DNA of 34,107 bases. Origin: Bacteroidota bacterium. GTDB taxonomy: Bacteria; Bacteroidota; Bacteroidia; Sphingobacteriales; Sphingobacteriaceae. The stretch spans positions 1 through 34,107 of the forward strand of contig JABDCF010000036.1 in assembly GCA_013288235.1 (NCBI GenBank), in the 5' to 3' direction. Shown piece after piece: positions 24,744 through 31,921 of this stretch (the stretch's first letter is position 1; every line of letters begins with the position of its first letter). Under the pieces are notes generated by a model. It ran no database searches. It was given only the letters and a program-made list of their open reading frames with translations, and was not told where the DNA came from. Made by a program: the position numbers and the translations under genes.

Positions 24744-24760
24744 GCCCTGTTTGGGGACTG

Positions 24761-24791
24761 CAAATGTAGCGTTTTTTTTATTCTACCTTAA
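24761..24791 (-). promoter_or_regulatory. Promoter of tRNA-Phe
   Basis: On the minus strand TACATTTG (24768-24761) matches TAnnTTTG. Exactly 20 bases upstream is TTA (24791-24789), two of three matches to the -33 TTG. The transcript should begin about 10-15 bases before the mature tRNA 5' end. Confidence 0.5.
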
Positions 24792-24816
24792 TTTTTTTTG
24801 AAAAAAGATGGAGGAG

Positions 24817-24975
24817 GTTGAAAAGTTGTAATGTTGAAAGGTTGAAAGGTTAGAAAACTGTTGTAAAAAAGGCTTTTTCAAGGTTGGGTTAAATCAACTT
24901 TATAACATTCCAACAACAAAACAACTTTAACATTCCAACAACAAAACAACTTTAACATTTCAACCTTACAACAAT
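24817..24975. repeat. Low-complexity inverted repeat element with a tandem 25-bp unit (type A)
   Basis: The left part (24817-24863) is built from GTTGAAAGG-like words. The right part is built from their complements and contains a 25-bp unit starting AACATTCCAACAACAAAACA, present twice in full (24904-24928 and 24929-24953) and partly a third time (from 24954). Together they form an imperfect palindrome just upstream of the Fe-S gene. It contains no spacers of the kind expected in CRISPR. Confidence 0.7.
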
Positions 24976-24980
24976 TCTTT

Positions 24981-24988
24981 TATATTTG
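24981..24988 (+). promoter_or_regulatory. -7 box TATATTTG before the Fe-S operon
   Basis: Matches TAnnTTTG, 20 bases upstream of the ATG at 25009. The -33 position, 20 bases further up, reads TTT rather than TTG and lies within the type A repeat, so the repeat may provide part of the promoter. Confidence 0.4.
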
Positions 24989-25008
24989 AAAAATACTATG
25001 CATGCATA

Positions 25009-26310
25009 ATGATTGCACAAATTATCTTCATCATCATCCTGGCTGCGGCTGTTTACCTGTTCAGTAAAAACGTCGGCAAAATAAGGCGCAATATATTGTT
25101 GGGGTGCGATACCGACCGCTCGGATAATCCCGCCCTGCGGTGGAAAACTATGGCAAAAATAGCTTTAGGCCAAACTAAAATGGTAAAGCGGCCACTTGCT
25201 GCGGTAATGCACTTTTTTATTTATGTGGGCTTTATCATCATCAACCTTGAGGTGATGGAGATCATGATCAATGGCATATTTGGCTCACACCGTATTTTTT
25301 CAAAGCCGTTGGGCGGCCTTTACGATTTGCTTATAGGCGGCTTTGAGATACTGGCGCTGCTGGTGCTTACTGCCTGCGTGGTTTTCCTGGCCCGGCGTAA
25401 TATTGCCCATTTAAAACGTTTCAGCGGCGTAGAGATGACCGAATGGCCAAAATCCGATGCAAATTATATCCTCATCATCGAAATACTGTTAATGACTGCC
25501 TTTTTAACCATGAATGCTGCCGATCATAAGCTGCAGCTGTTAAATTTCGGGCATTATATAAAGGCGGGCAGTTTCCCGGTAAGTTCGTTTATTAGTCCTT
25601 TGCTGCCCGATAGCGCCAGTTCGCTGGAAATTATCGAGCGGGTTTGCTGGTGGTTCCATATCATCGGGATACTGGCTTTTTTAAATTACCTGCCTTATTC
25701 AAAGCATTTTCATATCCTGCTGGCATTCCCAAATACTTATTATTCAAACCTGCACCCCAAGGGTGAGTTTACCGATATGGCATCTGTTACCAACGAGGTA
25801 AAAGCAATGCTCGATCCTTCGTTTGTACCTGCAACAACTGCCGAACCGGGCCGCTTCGGGGCGAAAGATGTAACCGACCTCACCTGGAAAAACCTGATGG
25901 AGGCCTATACCTGTACCGAATGTGGCAGGTGTACTTCGGTTTGTCCGGCCAATATAACGGGTAAGTTACTGTCGCCGCGTAAAATTATGATGGATACCCG
26001 CGACCGCATTACCGAAGTGGGCAATAATATTGATAAACACGGCAAAGATCACCAGGACGGCAAAGCATTACTGGACGATTACATTACCCGCGAGGAGCTT
26101 TGGGCCTGCACCACCTGCAATGCCTGTACTGATGCCTGCCCCGTAAATATTAACCCGCTTGAAATTATAACCGAAATGCGCCGCTATATTGTGATGGAAG
26201 AATCACAGGCCCCGGCAAGCCTCAATAATATGTTTGGTAACGTTGAAAATAACGGTGCACCGTGGAAATACAGCAACGCGGATAGGTTGAACTGGAAAGA
26301 GAGTTCATAG
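25009..26310 (+). CDS. Membrane (Fe-S)-binding protein, heterodisulfide reductase / HdrE-HdrC-like
   Basis: Membrane-bound electron-transfer subunit. The N-terminal half has several membrane helices (residues about 2-19, 60-85, 100-125, 150-165, 210-230) of the nitrate-reductase gamma / cytochrome b-like type. The cytoplasmic C-terminal half has two 4Fe-4S motifs: CTECGRCTSVCP with C302, C305, C308 and C312, and CTTCNACTDACP with C367, C370, C373 and C377. Lysine- and arginine-rich linkers separate them. The next gene encodes the matching CCG-domain subunit, and the two probably form one complex passing electrons between a cytoplasmic donor and the quinone pool. The true partner is not shown. 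The last codons and stop fall inside a palindromic repeat. Confidence 0.88.
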   Translation: MIAQIIFIIILAAAVYLFSKNVGKIRRNILLGCDTDRSDNPALRWKTMAKIALGQTKMVKRPLAAVMHFFIYVGFIIINLEVMEIMINGIFGSHRIFSKPLGGLYDLLIGGFEILALLVLTACVVFLARRNIAHLKRFSGVEMTEWPKSDANYILIIEILLMTAFLTMNAADHKLQLLNFGHYIKAGSFPVSSFISPLLPDSASSLEIIERVCWWFHIIGILAFLNYLPYSKHFHILLAFPNTYYSNLHPKGEFTDMASVTNEVKAMLDPSFVPATTAEPGRFGAKDVTDLTWKNLMEAYTCTECGRCTSVCPANITGKLLSPRKIMMDTRDRITEVGNNIDKHGKDHQDGKALLDDYITREELWACTTCNACTDACPVNINPLEIITEMRRYIVMEESQAPASLNNMFGNVENNGAPWKYSNADRLNWKESS

Positions 26311-26417
26311 CTGATGGCTCATAGTTCATGGCCGAAATGCTGTGGGTTATGATTATTCTACTATGAACCATGATCTATGAACCATGAACTAAAAAACAAC
26401 TATGAACTATGAACCAT
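26302..26417. repeat. Palindromic repeat built from CATAGTTCATGG words (type B)
   Basis: The left arm about 26302-26333 (AGTTCATAG, then CTCATAGTTCATGG) pairs with the right arm 26361-26394, which repeats CTATGAACCATGA. A further copy at 26400-26415 continues the right side. It overlaps the stop codon of the preceding gene and the start codon of the following gene. Confidence 0.75.
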
Positions 26418-27199
26418 TAACTGTCCCTACCATGGCCGAAATGGCGGCTGAAGGCAAGCAGCCCGAAATATTGTTTTGGGTGGGATGTGCCGGCAGCTTT
26501 GATGAACGGGCGCAAAAAATAACACGTGACATTTGTAAGATACTCAACCATGTGGGTATCAGCTTTGCCGTGCTCGGGACTGAAGAAAGCTGTACAGGTG
26601 ATCCTGCTAAACGCGCGGGTAATGAGTTTTTGTTCCAGATGCAGGCCATTGCCAATATACAGGTACTGGATGCTTATCAGATAAAAAAAATAGTGACCGG
26701 CTGCCCCCATTGTTTCAACACCATAAAAAATGAATATCCCGGCCTCGGCGGCAATTACGAAGTGATACACCACTCGCAGCTGATACAGCAGTTGATTGAT
26801 GATGGCAAGCTAAAGGCCGAAGGCGGCGAAAGCTTTAAAGGCAAACGGATTACCTACCACGACCCTTGTTATTTGGGCCGGGGCAATAACGTTTATGAAG
26901 CGCCCCGTGCCGCCCTTGAGGTTTTAGATGCTGAACTGGTGGAGATGAAACGCTGCAAATCAAACGGTCTGTGCTGCGGTGCTGGTGGCGCCCAGATGTT
27001 TAAGGAACCGGAAAAAGGCAAAAAAGATATCAACGTGGAGCGTATGACCGACATCCTTGAAACAAAGGCAACCGTAGTTGCCGCCGCCTGTCCTTTTTGT
27101 ATGACCATGCTGCGCGATGGCGTAAAACACGAGAATAAAGAGCAGGATATACAGGTGCTGGATATTGCAGAGATCACCGTAAGGGCGAACGGGTTATAA
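26402..27199 (+). CDS. CCG-domain (Fe-S) oxidoreductase subunit, HdrB/HdrD or GlcF-like
   Basis: Cytoplasmic subunit with two cysteine-rich CCG-type domains that bind an iron-sulphur cluster. Domain 1 has C29 (WVGCAGSFDERA), C64 (EESCTGDPAKRAGNEFLFQM) and CPHC at 101-104. Domain 2 has C156 (YHDPCYLGRGN), CC at 191-192 (NGLCCGAGGAQMF) and C230 and C233 (ACPFCMTM). The CTGDP form of the first domain is usual in this bacterial subgroup. It follows the membrane Fe-S gene by 91 bases and the two should work together. The ATG at 26402 lies in the type B repeat and gives MNYEPLTVPTMAEMAAEGKQ; the ATG at 26432 is an alternative that would make the start independent of the repeat. Confidence 0.88.
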   Translation: MNYEPLTVPTMAEMAAEGKQPEILFWVGCAGSFDERAQKITRDICKILNHVGISFAVLGTEESCTGDPAKRAGNEFLFQMQAIANIQVLDAYQIKKIVTGCPHCFNTIKNEYPGLGGNYEVIHHSQLIQQLIDDGKLKAEGGESFKGKRITYHDPCYLGRGNNVYEAPRAALEVLDAELVEMKRCKSNGLCCGAGGAQMFKEPEKGKKDINVERMTDILETKATVVAAACPFCMTMLRDGVKHENKEQDIQVLDIAEITVRANGL

Positions 27200-27235
27200 A
27201 TTTCTATTGAAACTTTATTTTTTTGATATTTATTT

Positions 27236-27946
27236 ATGGCCATTCCAGAAAACTTCTTAGCCTTGTTAAGCCATCCTAATCCGGCGTTAGCAATTAAATT
27301 TAGCCACGATGCTGATGAAGAGCCGATAGTTGTCGGAATAAGGAACATCTTAGGGTCAAAACAAGAGAAAGCTGGGCACCATTATATTGAATCAATTAAC
27401 AAAGATGGCATTATCGACTCATTTTCGGATTTCTACGATAGATATGACGGAGGTGGCCTATTTTCTCCTTATGGCAACCCGAATGTAAAACAAAAACCGC
27501 TTATCCAATTGGTTCCCGCTATCCATATCCGGGAGTTTACTTCACAGTATGAACCAGGTGGTGATAAAGCATGGATTATGGATTACAACAAAACTAAAAC
27601 TATTTATCGTGATGGCCACAAATGGATTGCTTTTGCCCAGGTGGTTGAAGGGCCTTCGTGTTTATGTATGTTCATTACCGGCGAAAATGCGGGCGGGGTC
27701 TTTTTTGCTGAACCTGAACCGCATTTTAATACATTGAAACCTATTGCAAAAAACTTTAATGCATTTTTAGAAAGAATAGCAAAAGACCCAGCAGCTTTAC
27801 TTAGAATAATACGCGCTTATGTTACCGTAAAACAGCGTAACGATGATAACTTCGGGTATTTGGCCACCTCGTATTTGCCAAATGCAACCGACATTTTATC
27901 AGTTATTCCAGAAAATAAATCACTTTGGAAAAGAATTTTTCGATAG
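27236..27946 (+). CDS. Hypothetical protein, possibly SUKH/SMI1-KNR4-like
   Basis: 236-residue soluble protein with no signal peptide or membrane helix. I do not recognise it with certainty. The middle part, WIAFAQVVEGPSCLCMFITG followed by GGVFFAEPEPHFNTLKPIAK and FNAFLERIAKDP, has the general shape of SMI1/KNR4 (SUKH) proteins: a tryptophan/FA strand, an acidic loop, then GGxFF and a helix with FLxRI. SUKH proteins serve as immunity proteins or regulators elsewhere, but no toxin gene is seen next to this one. It lies 36 bases after the CCG-domain gene and might be read through from it. Confidence 0.5.
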   Translation: MAIPENFLALLSHPNPALAIKFSHDADEEPIVVGIRNILGSKQEKAGHHYIESINKDGIIDSFSDFYDRYDGGGLFSPYGNPNVKQKPLIQLVPAIHIREFTSQYEPGGDKAWIMDYNKTKTIYRDGHKWIAFAQVVEGPSCLCMFITGENAGGVFFAEPEPHFNTLKPIAKNFNAFLERIAKDPAALLRIIRAYVTVKQRNDDNFGYLATSYLPNATDILSVIPENKSLWKRIFR

Positions 27947-27989
27947 AATATCCTAACTAAATTGGATGCCGAAATAAACCATAATTTCG

Positions 27990-28454
27990 TTATAATCCCT
28001 TCGCCTTAAAATAATTAAAAGCTTCGCGCAGGCTATCCAGTCGTTCGGGCTCCATGTTTTTAACTGGGATATTGAGTACAGTGGTCATCGAATCAACATC
28101 GCCCTTGCGGTCATTATAAGTTTGTACAATAATGTCATCGGCAATGGTGCGCAACTCAAGGGTACCATTATTTGCGCTGCCCATATAATCTATATCATTA
28201 AAATTATGCAGGTTAAAAGAGTAGTACTCTTGTTTTCCTTTTGCAAAAGTTTTGCGCAGGCGGATAAAATAATCGGTAGTTACAGTAAGCTCCACCTTTT
28301 TTAATTTAACGTCGCCAGACGAGTCGTACGACTGGGCAAGGCAGCGGTTTGTGTACGCCAGCCAATCCTGCTCATCAAAAGCATATTTAAAGCTATAACT
28401 GGCTGCAATTATTATCAGGGCGGCAATAACGGTAAGAACTTTTTTAGCTTTCAT
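27990..28454 (-). CDS. Hypothetical exported or membrane-anchored protein
   Basis: 154 residues. It starts MKAKKVLTVIAALIIIAASY, a hydrophobic segment that can be a signal peptide or membrane anchor; no lipoprotein cysteine follows. The remainder is charged and beta-rich, with VELTVTTDYFIRLRKTFAKG and NNGTLELRTIADDIIVQTYN, and a helical end (LDSLREAFNYFKAKGL). I do not recognise the family. It is divergent from the gene at 28558, with about 100 bases between the starts. Confidence 0.65.
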   Translation of the reverse strand: MKAKKVLTVIAALIIIAASYSFKYAFDEQDWLAYTNRCLAQSYDSSGDVKLKKVELTVTTDYFIRLRKTFAKGKQEYYSFNLHNFNDIDYMGSANNGTLELRTIADDIIVQTYNDRKGDVDSMTTVLNIPVKNMEPERLDSLREAFNYFKAKGL

Positions 28455-28546
28455 AGTAAAAACAGGTGTTACATATCAATTAACGTAATTTTAGATATCT
28501 GATTTTAACATGACAACAAATGTAAAGCCTTAATTAATAAAATGTA

Positions 28547-28554
28547 TAGCTTTG
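28547..28554 (+). promoter_or_regulatory. -7 box TAGCTTTG three bases before an ATG
   Basis: Exact TAnnTTTG match ending at 28554, with the ATG at 28558. If it is used, the transcript would start at or just after the start codon region, so a leaderless mRNA is possible. No -33 TTG is seen. Confidence 0.4.
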
Positions 28555-28557
28555 TGC

Positions 28558-29043
28558 ATGCAATTTTCAGAAAATTCGAGAGTTTGGGTTTACCAGGCCG
28601 ATAGAAAGCTATCGGACAGCGAAACACAGCAAGTACAAATACAGCTGGATAACTTTGCAAAAAGCTGGACGGCGCACAACAACCAGCTAAAAGCCAAAGC
28701 CGAGGTGCGTTATAACCGTTTTTTAATATTGGTAGTTGACGAAGGCCAGGCAGGAGCCAGCGGCTGCTCCATTGATAAATCTGTCCGCTTTATAAAAGAT
28801 ATTGAGCAACAATTCAACATCAACCTGCTCGACCGTTTTAATTTGGCTTACCGCCAAGGTGAAGAAGTATTATCCGCCCCGCGAAATGACTTTGAGGCTT
28901 TGCTAAAACAAGGTAACATTAATACCAATACCATCGTGTTTAATAACATGGTGCAAAATTTAAAAGAGCTGCAAACCAAATGGGAAGTACCTTTTAAAGA
29001 TAGCTGGCATATACAGTTGTTTGGGAATTTGGTGGTTGGGTAA
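28558..29043 (+). CDS. Conserved small Bacteroidota protein (often labelled ABC transporter ATPase)
   Basis: Cytoplasmic protein of about 161 residues. I start it at the ATG at 28558 (MQFSENSRVWVYQADRKLSD); the open frame begins two codons earlier at a TTG. Pattern RVWVYQADRKLSD, then LDNFAKSWTAHNNQLKA and VDEGQAGASGCSIDKSVRFI, is one I associate with a conserved family in Bacteroidota that databases sometimes name ABC transporter ATPase. The sequence has no Walker A, Walker B or ABC signature, so that label is not supported. GCSIDKS might be a functional site, but its role is unknown. Confidence 0.75.
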   Translation: MQFSENSRVWVYQADRKLSDSETQQVQIQLDNFAKSWTAHNNQLKAKAEVRYNRFLILVVDEGQAGASGCSIDKSVRFIKDIEQQFNINLLDRFNLAYRQGEEVLSAPRNDFEALLKQGNINTNTIVFNNMVQNLKELQTKWEVPFKDSWHIQLFGNLVVG

Positions 29044-29088
29044 GATTTAACTAACCTTTTCCTCTATTATATTACCGAACAGTTTAAA

Positions 29089-29190
29089 TTTTAACACAAA
29101 GATACAGAGGAGGCACAAAGTACACTGAGGCTTTGTTAATTTTCATTTTTTTGCGTCCTCCGTGCTTTCTTAGTGTTCTCTGTGTTAAAA
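29089..29190. repeat. Palindromic repeat with TTTTAACACAnAGA arms (type C, copy 1)
   Basis: Left arm TTTTAACACAAAGATACAGA (from 29089), with GGAGGCACAAAG after it, pairs imperfectly with the right arm ending TGTGTTAAAA (to 29190). Words like CACAAAG and GGAGG recur. A related element lies at the right end of the window. Confidence 0.7.
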
Positions 29191-29228
29191 ATATCAACCA
29201 TCCTTTTTAAATCCCTGATCTCAAACAT

Positions 29229-29259
29229 TTGCTGAATTAATTTTTGGTAATTATCTTTA
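29229..29259 (+). promoter_or_regulatory. Promoter of the YdeI/DUF1801 gene
   Basis: TTG (29229-29231) is followed by exactly 20 bases and TATCTTTA (29252-29259), a seven-of-eight match to TAnnTTTG-type sequences (final G replaced by A). The ATG at 29264 is only 4 bases beyond, so the mRNA would be nearly leaderless. Confidence 0.5.
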
Positions 29260-29263
29260 GGCT

Positions 29264-29875
29264 ATGGAACAACATGATAGCCGGGTTGATGCTTACATAG
29301 CTAAGTCAGCCCCGTTTGCACAGCCTATTTTAAAACACCTACGGGAGTTGGTACATTCCGTATCGCCTTTGCTGACCGAGACTATGAAATGGGGCTTCCC
29401 GTTTTTTGATTATAAAGGTTCAGTTTGCCAGATGGCAGCCTTTAAAGCGCACATGGGATTTGGCTTTTGGAAACAAAAACAACTGAATGATCCGGGTAAA
29501 TTAATTAAAGAGGAAGATGGCACCGCGGGGAGTTTTGGAAAGATCACCAGGTTAAATGATCTGCCTGCCGACGAAATCCTGATCGATTTTATAAAACAGG
29601 CCATGAAATTAAACGAGGCCGAAAATAAAAAACCGGTCGAAAAAAAGGTAACAATGCCCAAAGCTCCTATTGAAATGCCCATTGATTTTGCAGATTTATT
29701 GGCTGCAAACGCAAGGGCGTTTGAAATATACCAGCAATTCAGCCCGTCACATAAACGCGAATACCTTGAATGGATAGTGGACGCCAAAACCGATGCTACC
29801 CGCCAAAAACGGATGCAAACAGCTATTGAGCAAATAGTTGAAAAGAAATCTAAAAATTGGAAATACCAGAGCTAA
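29264..29875 (+). CDS. YdeI/OmpD-associated, DUF1801-containing protein
   Basis: 203-residue soluble protein. The N-terminal half is a DUF1801 domain: ILKHLRELVHSVSPLLTETM then KWGFPFFDYKGSVCQMAAFK and AHMGFGFWKQ, a small alpha/beta fold. The C-terminal half is the YdeI/OmpD-associated region: MPIDFADLLAANARAFEIYQ, then FSPSHKREYLEWIVDAKTDA and RQKRMQTAIEQI. The family is known from E. coli YdeI, linked to bacteriocin or peptide resistance, but the molecular role is not established. A lysine-rich linker (NKKPVEKKV) joins the halves. It is followed 13 bases later by a small membrane protein gene that may be co-transcribed. Confidence 0.88.
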   Translation: MEQHDSRVDAYIAKSAPFAQPILKHLRELVHSVSPLLTETMKWGFPFFDYKGSVCQMAAFKAHMGFGFWKQKQLNDPGKLIKEEDGTAGSFGKITRLNDLPADEILIDFIKQAMKLNEAENKKPVEKKVTMPKAPIEMPIDFADLLAANARAFEIYQQFSPSHKREYLEWIVDAKTDATRQKRMQTAIEQIVEKKSKNWKYQS

Positions 29876-29888
29876 GCACACTCAACGA

Positions 29889-30179
29889 ATGCAATTAATT
29901 GAAAGAAAACCTTCTGTAAAAGTTTTGTTTAAACGGCTTTTAATAGCATTTGGAGTGGATATTGTTTTGTTTGTTGTTTTTATAATTTGGTTAAATCCGG
30001 AACCAGACGACCCCGACGTTGAAATTTTTCTTTTGTGGGGAGTATTTATTACCAATATCTGTTTGGCTGTGGTCAGCCGATATACTATTAGAAAATTATA
30101 TATTGTTTTTGTATTAAATAGCATTTTTGCAACATTGATCTTTCATTTCATGCTCAACGCATGGATAGCCTACAAGTAA
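29889..30179 (+). CDS. Small hypothetical membrane protein
   Basis: 96 residues from the ATG at 29889 (MQLIERKPSVKVLFKRLLIA). The open frame extends to 29838 but that part overlaps the previous gene and is a less likely start. Three hydrophobic helices are visible: VDIVLFVVFIIWL, FLLWGVFITNICLAVV and LYIVFVLNSIFATLIFHFML, with a short acidic loop (PEPDDPDVE) between the first two. I do not recognise the family. It begins 13 bases after the YdeI/DUF1801 gene and converges on mtgA. Confidence 0.6.
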   Translation: MQLIERKPSVKVLFKRLLIAFGVDIVLFVVFIIWLNPEPDDPDVEIFLLWGVFITNICLAVVSRYTIRKLYIVFVLNSIFATLIFHFMLNAWIAYK

Positions 30180-30222
30180 ATAATTGTTAATTCCGGATAT
30201 GAGCCATCAACCATCAACTACC

Positions 30223-30984
30223 TCAAAAATCCAGCGGCCCCAGCCGGCGCATATTTCTTCGTATAAGGTATTGCCGGTGGCGTACATAATCACTCGGGTC
30301 AGTTGCTGACCATTTTAACGGATTGGGCCAGATGGAAGCAATAGCTGCGGCCTGGTAATTGTTCAGGTCGCTTGCCGGTTTATGAAAATAAGCCTGTGAA
30401 GCCGCCTCTACCCCGTAAATACCATCGCCCATTTCAATTACATTGAGGTAAACTTCCATAATGCGTTTTTTGCCCCAAAAAACTTCCATCAGCAAGGTAA
30501 ACCAGGCCTCAAATCCTTTTCGGATAAGGGACCTGCCGGGCCATAAAAAAACATTTTTTGCCGTTTGCTGTGTTATGGTGCTGCCACCTATAAGTTTTTT
30601 GCTATGCTCATTTTTTTTGTAAGCAGCTTCCATCGCGTTAAAATCAAAGCCATGGTTTTCTAAAAAAGTTTGGTCTTCGGCGGCAACTGCGGCGCGTTTC
30701 ATGGGCTCGCCTATTTCATCAAAGCTTTTCCATTGCTTGTCTATCTTCCAATCTTTACCATCGGCTTTTCGTTCAAAGCCACGCTGTATCATCAGGAAAG
30801 TTATGGGCGGGTTTACAAAACGGAACAGTACTACAAAAAAAATGCTGCTCCCAACAAAAAAGATGAATAGCAACTTTAATATCCTGAAAGTAAGCCTGAA
30901 AAAACCTCCGCTGAAAAAGCCTTTTGAATTTGATACGCCGGATTTCCTTTTTGCCGTAGTCTTAGTATTCCGGGTAGTTTTCAT
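30223..30984 (-). CDS. mtgA: Monofunctional biosynthetic peptidoglycan transglycosylase
   Basis: GT51 glycosyltransferase that polymerises lipid II into glycan strands at the outer face of the inner membrane. A basic N-terminal tail is followed by one membrane helix at residues about 35-55 (ILKLLFIFFVGSSIFFVVLF). The GT51 domain has AAEDQTFLENHGFD with catalytic Glu103, then GGSTITQQTAKNVFLWPGRS, RKGFEAWFTLLMEVFWGKKR and IMEVYLNVIEMGDGIYGVEA, which holds the second catalytic Glu. There is no transpeptidase domain and the length of 253 aa fits monofunctional MtgA. It stands alone, downstream of the terminator of the adjacent outer-membrane gene. Confidence 0.95.
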   Translation of the reverse strand: MKTTRNTKTTAKRKSGVSNSKGFFSGGFFRLTFRILKLLFIFFVGSSIFFVVLFRFVNPPITFLMIQRGFERKADGKDWKIDKQWKSFDEIGEPMKRAAVAAEDQTFLENHGFDFNAMEAAYKKNEHSKKLIGGSTITQQTAKNVFLWPGRSLIRKGFEAWFTLLMEVFWGKKRIMEVYLNVIEMGDGIYGVEAASQAYFHKPASDLNNYQAAAIASIWPNPLKWSATDPSDYVRHRQYLIRRNMRRLGPLDF

Positions 30985-31030
30985 TTTTTAAAAGTACAAA
31001 ATTCAATATTGCTTTAATAATAGTTCAAAA

Positions 31031-31064
31031 AAATAGCATGGCAACCGAAATTACCATGCTATTT
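31031..31064 (-). terminator. Intrinsic terminator after the first outer-membrane beta-barrel gene
   Basis: AAATAGCATGG (31031-31041) pairs perfectly with CCATGCTATTT (31054-31064) around 12 bases. On the minus strand the stem runs into TTTTTTT. It separates the gene at 31080-31682 from mtgA. Confidence 0.85.
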
Positions 31065-31079
31065 TATGCTTATTTAATT

Positions 31080-31682
31080 TTATAAAGCAAAATTCCAAAC
31101 AGCCTTCGCTGCTATCTGGCTATAGCCACCACCTGGTTCTACCCGATTTTCGTAGGCTAAGCTAATGTCAAGGCGATTTTTGCCGCTATAGCCCATAGGG
31201 AGTGAATACCCTATGCCGGGCGAATATATAAATGCAGTTGTTTGGCCGGTATAGTCACCAGGGTATGCATTTACATTGAACGAGGCCCCCGCATAACCTT
31301 CTAAAAATACTTTAGGCGCTACATATATTTTAAGCCCTGCTTCTACCGGTATAAAAGATGCAACAGACCCATAATTGTAGGTTGAAGCGCCAAAGCCGTT
31401 ACCATAATACCCAAATGAATAACCGCCTTGCGACACATAAAAAGTATAACCAGTTGTTAGCAATAGGCTAACTGCGGACTTGTTAATGGGGAATTCGAAG
31501 TTCACTGATATCCCGCCTGCTTCCGGGTAAGCGCCTGACGCTGCACCAACTGCAAAACCCGAACTTAAGCCAACACCAATTTTAGTTGTCGGCGTATTAT
31601 TGTTGTTATTATTATAATATTGTGCAGAAGCAGCATAAACTGTACCTGCTAAGATTGTTAATAAAAGAAAAAGTTTTTTCAT
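31080..31682 (-). CDS. Outer-membrane beta-barrel protein (porin-like family)
   Basis: 200 residues, signal peptide ending YAASAQ, then an asparagine run (YYNNNNNN) and alternating amphipathic strands: KIGVGLSSGFAVGAASGAYP, INFEFPI-type, VSLLLTTGYTFYVSQGGYSF, FIPVEAGLKIYVAPKVFLEG, LDISLAYENRVEPGGGYSQI, and a last strand AKAVWNFAL. This is the small 8-strand-like barrel type widely annotated as outer membrane beta-barrel or porin family protein; the cargo or role is unknown. It is a paralogue of the gene at 31922-32506, which shares the same strand order and the motifs FVPVEIGGKFYV and LDLGFSYENRI. Confidence 0.82.
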   Translation of the reverse strand: MKKLFLLLTILAGTVYAASAQYYNNNNNNTPTTKIGVGLSSGFAVGAASGAYPEAGGISVNFEFPINKSAVSLLLTTGYTFYVSQGGYSFGYYGNGFGASTYNYGSVASFIPVEAGLKIYVAPKVFLEGYAGASFNVNAYPGDYTGQTTAFIYSPGIGYSLPMGYSGKNRLDISLAYENRVEPGGGYSQIAAKAVWNFAL

Positions 31683-31921
31683 TGATTTGATATTAATTTA
31701 AAAAAGAAACGCAAAGGAATTAATTAAATTTCATAGGCCGGTACCAAAAATGAAATTGTATTGTAATCTTTACTTTGATTTCGATTTTTTCGCTCTTGTT
31801 TGTCTCTTACGATACCCAAGAGGTTGCACACTTTCGGGTTAATTTCATTGACGGCATGTATAATAAAACCTGCCGATATAATAAAACACTTTTATGAGAG
31901 GAAATAGATTAAATAAATAAT

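Noticed and set aside
24904-24965. CRISPR-like array
   Set aside because: The 25-bp units are directly adjacent with no spacers and lie in low-complexity sequence; no cas gene is near.
26417-26773. 118-codon minus-strand ORF over the CCG-domain gene
   Set aside because: Antisense shadow of a gene with well-conserved cysteine motifs.
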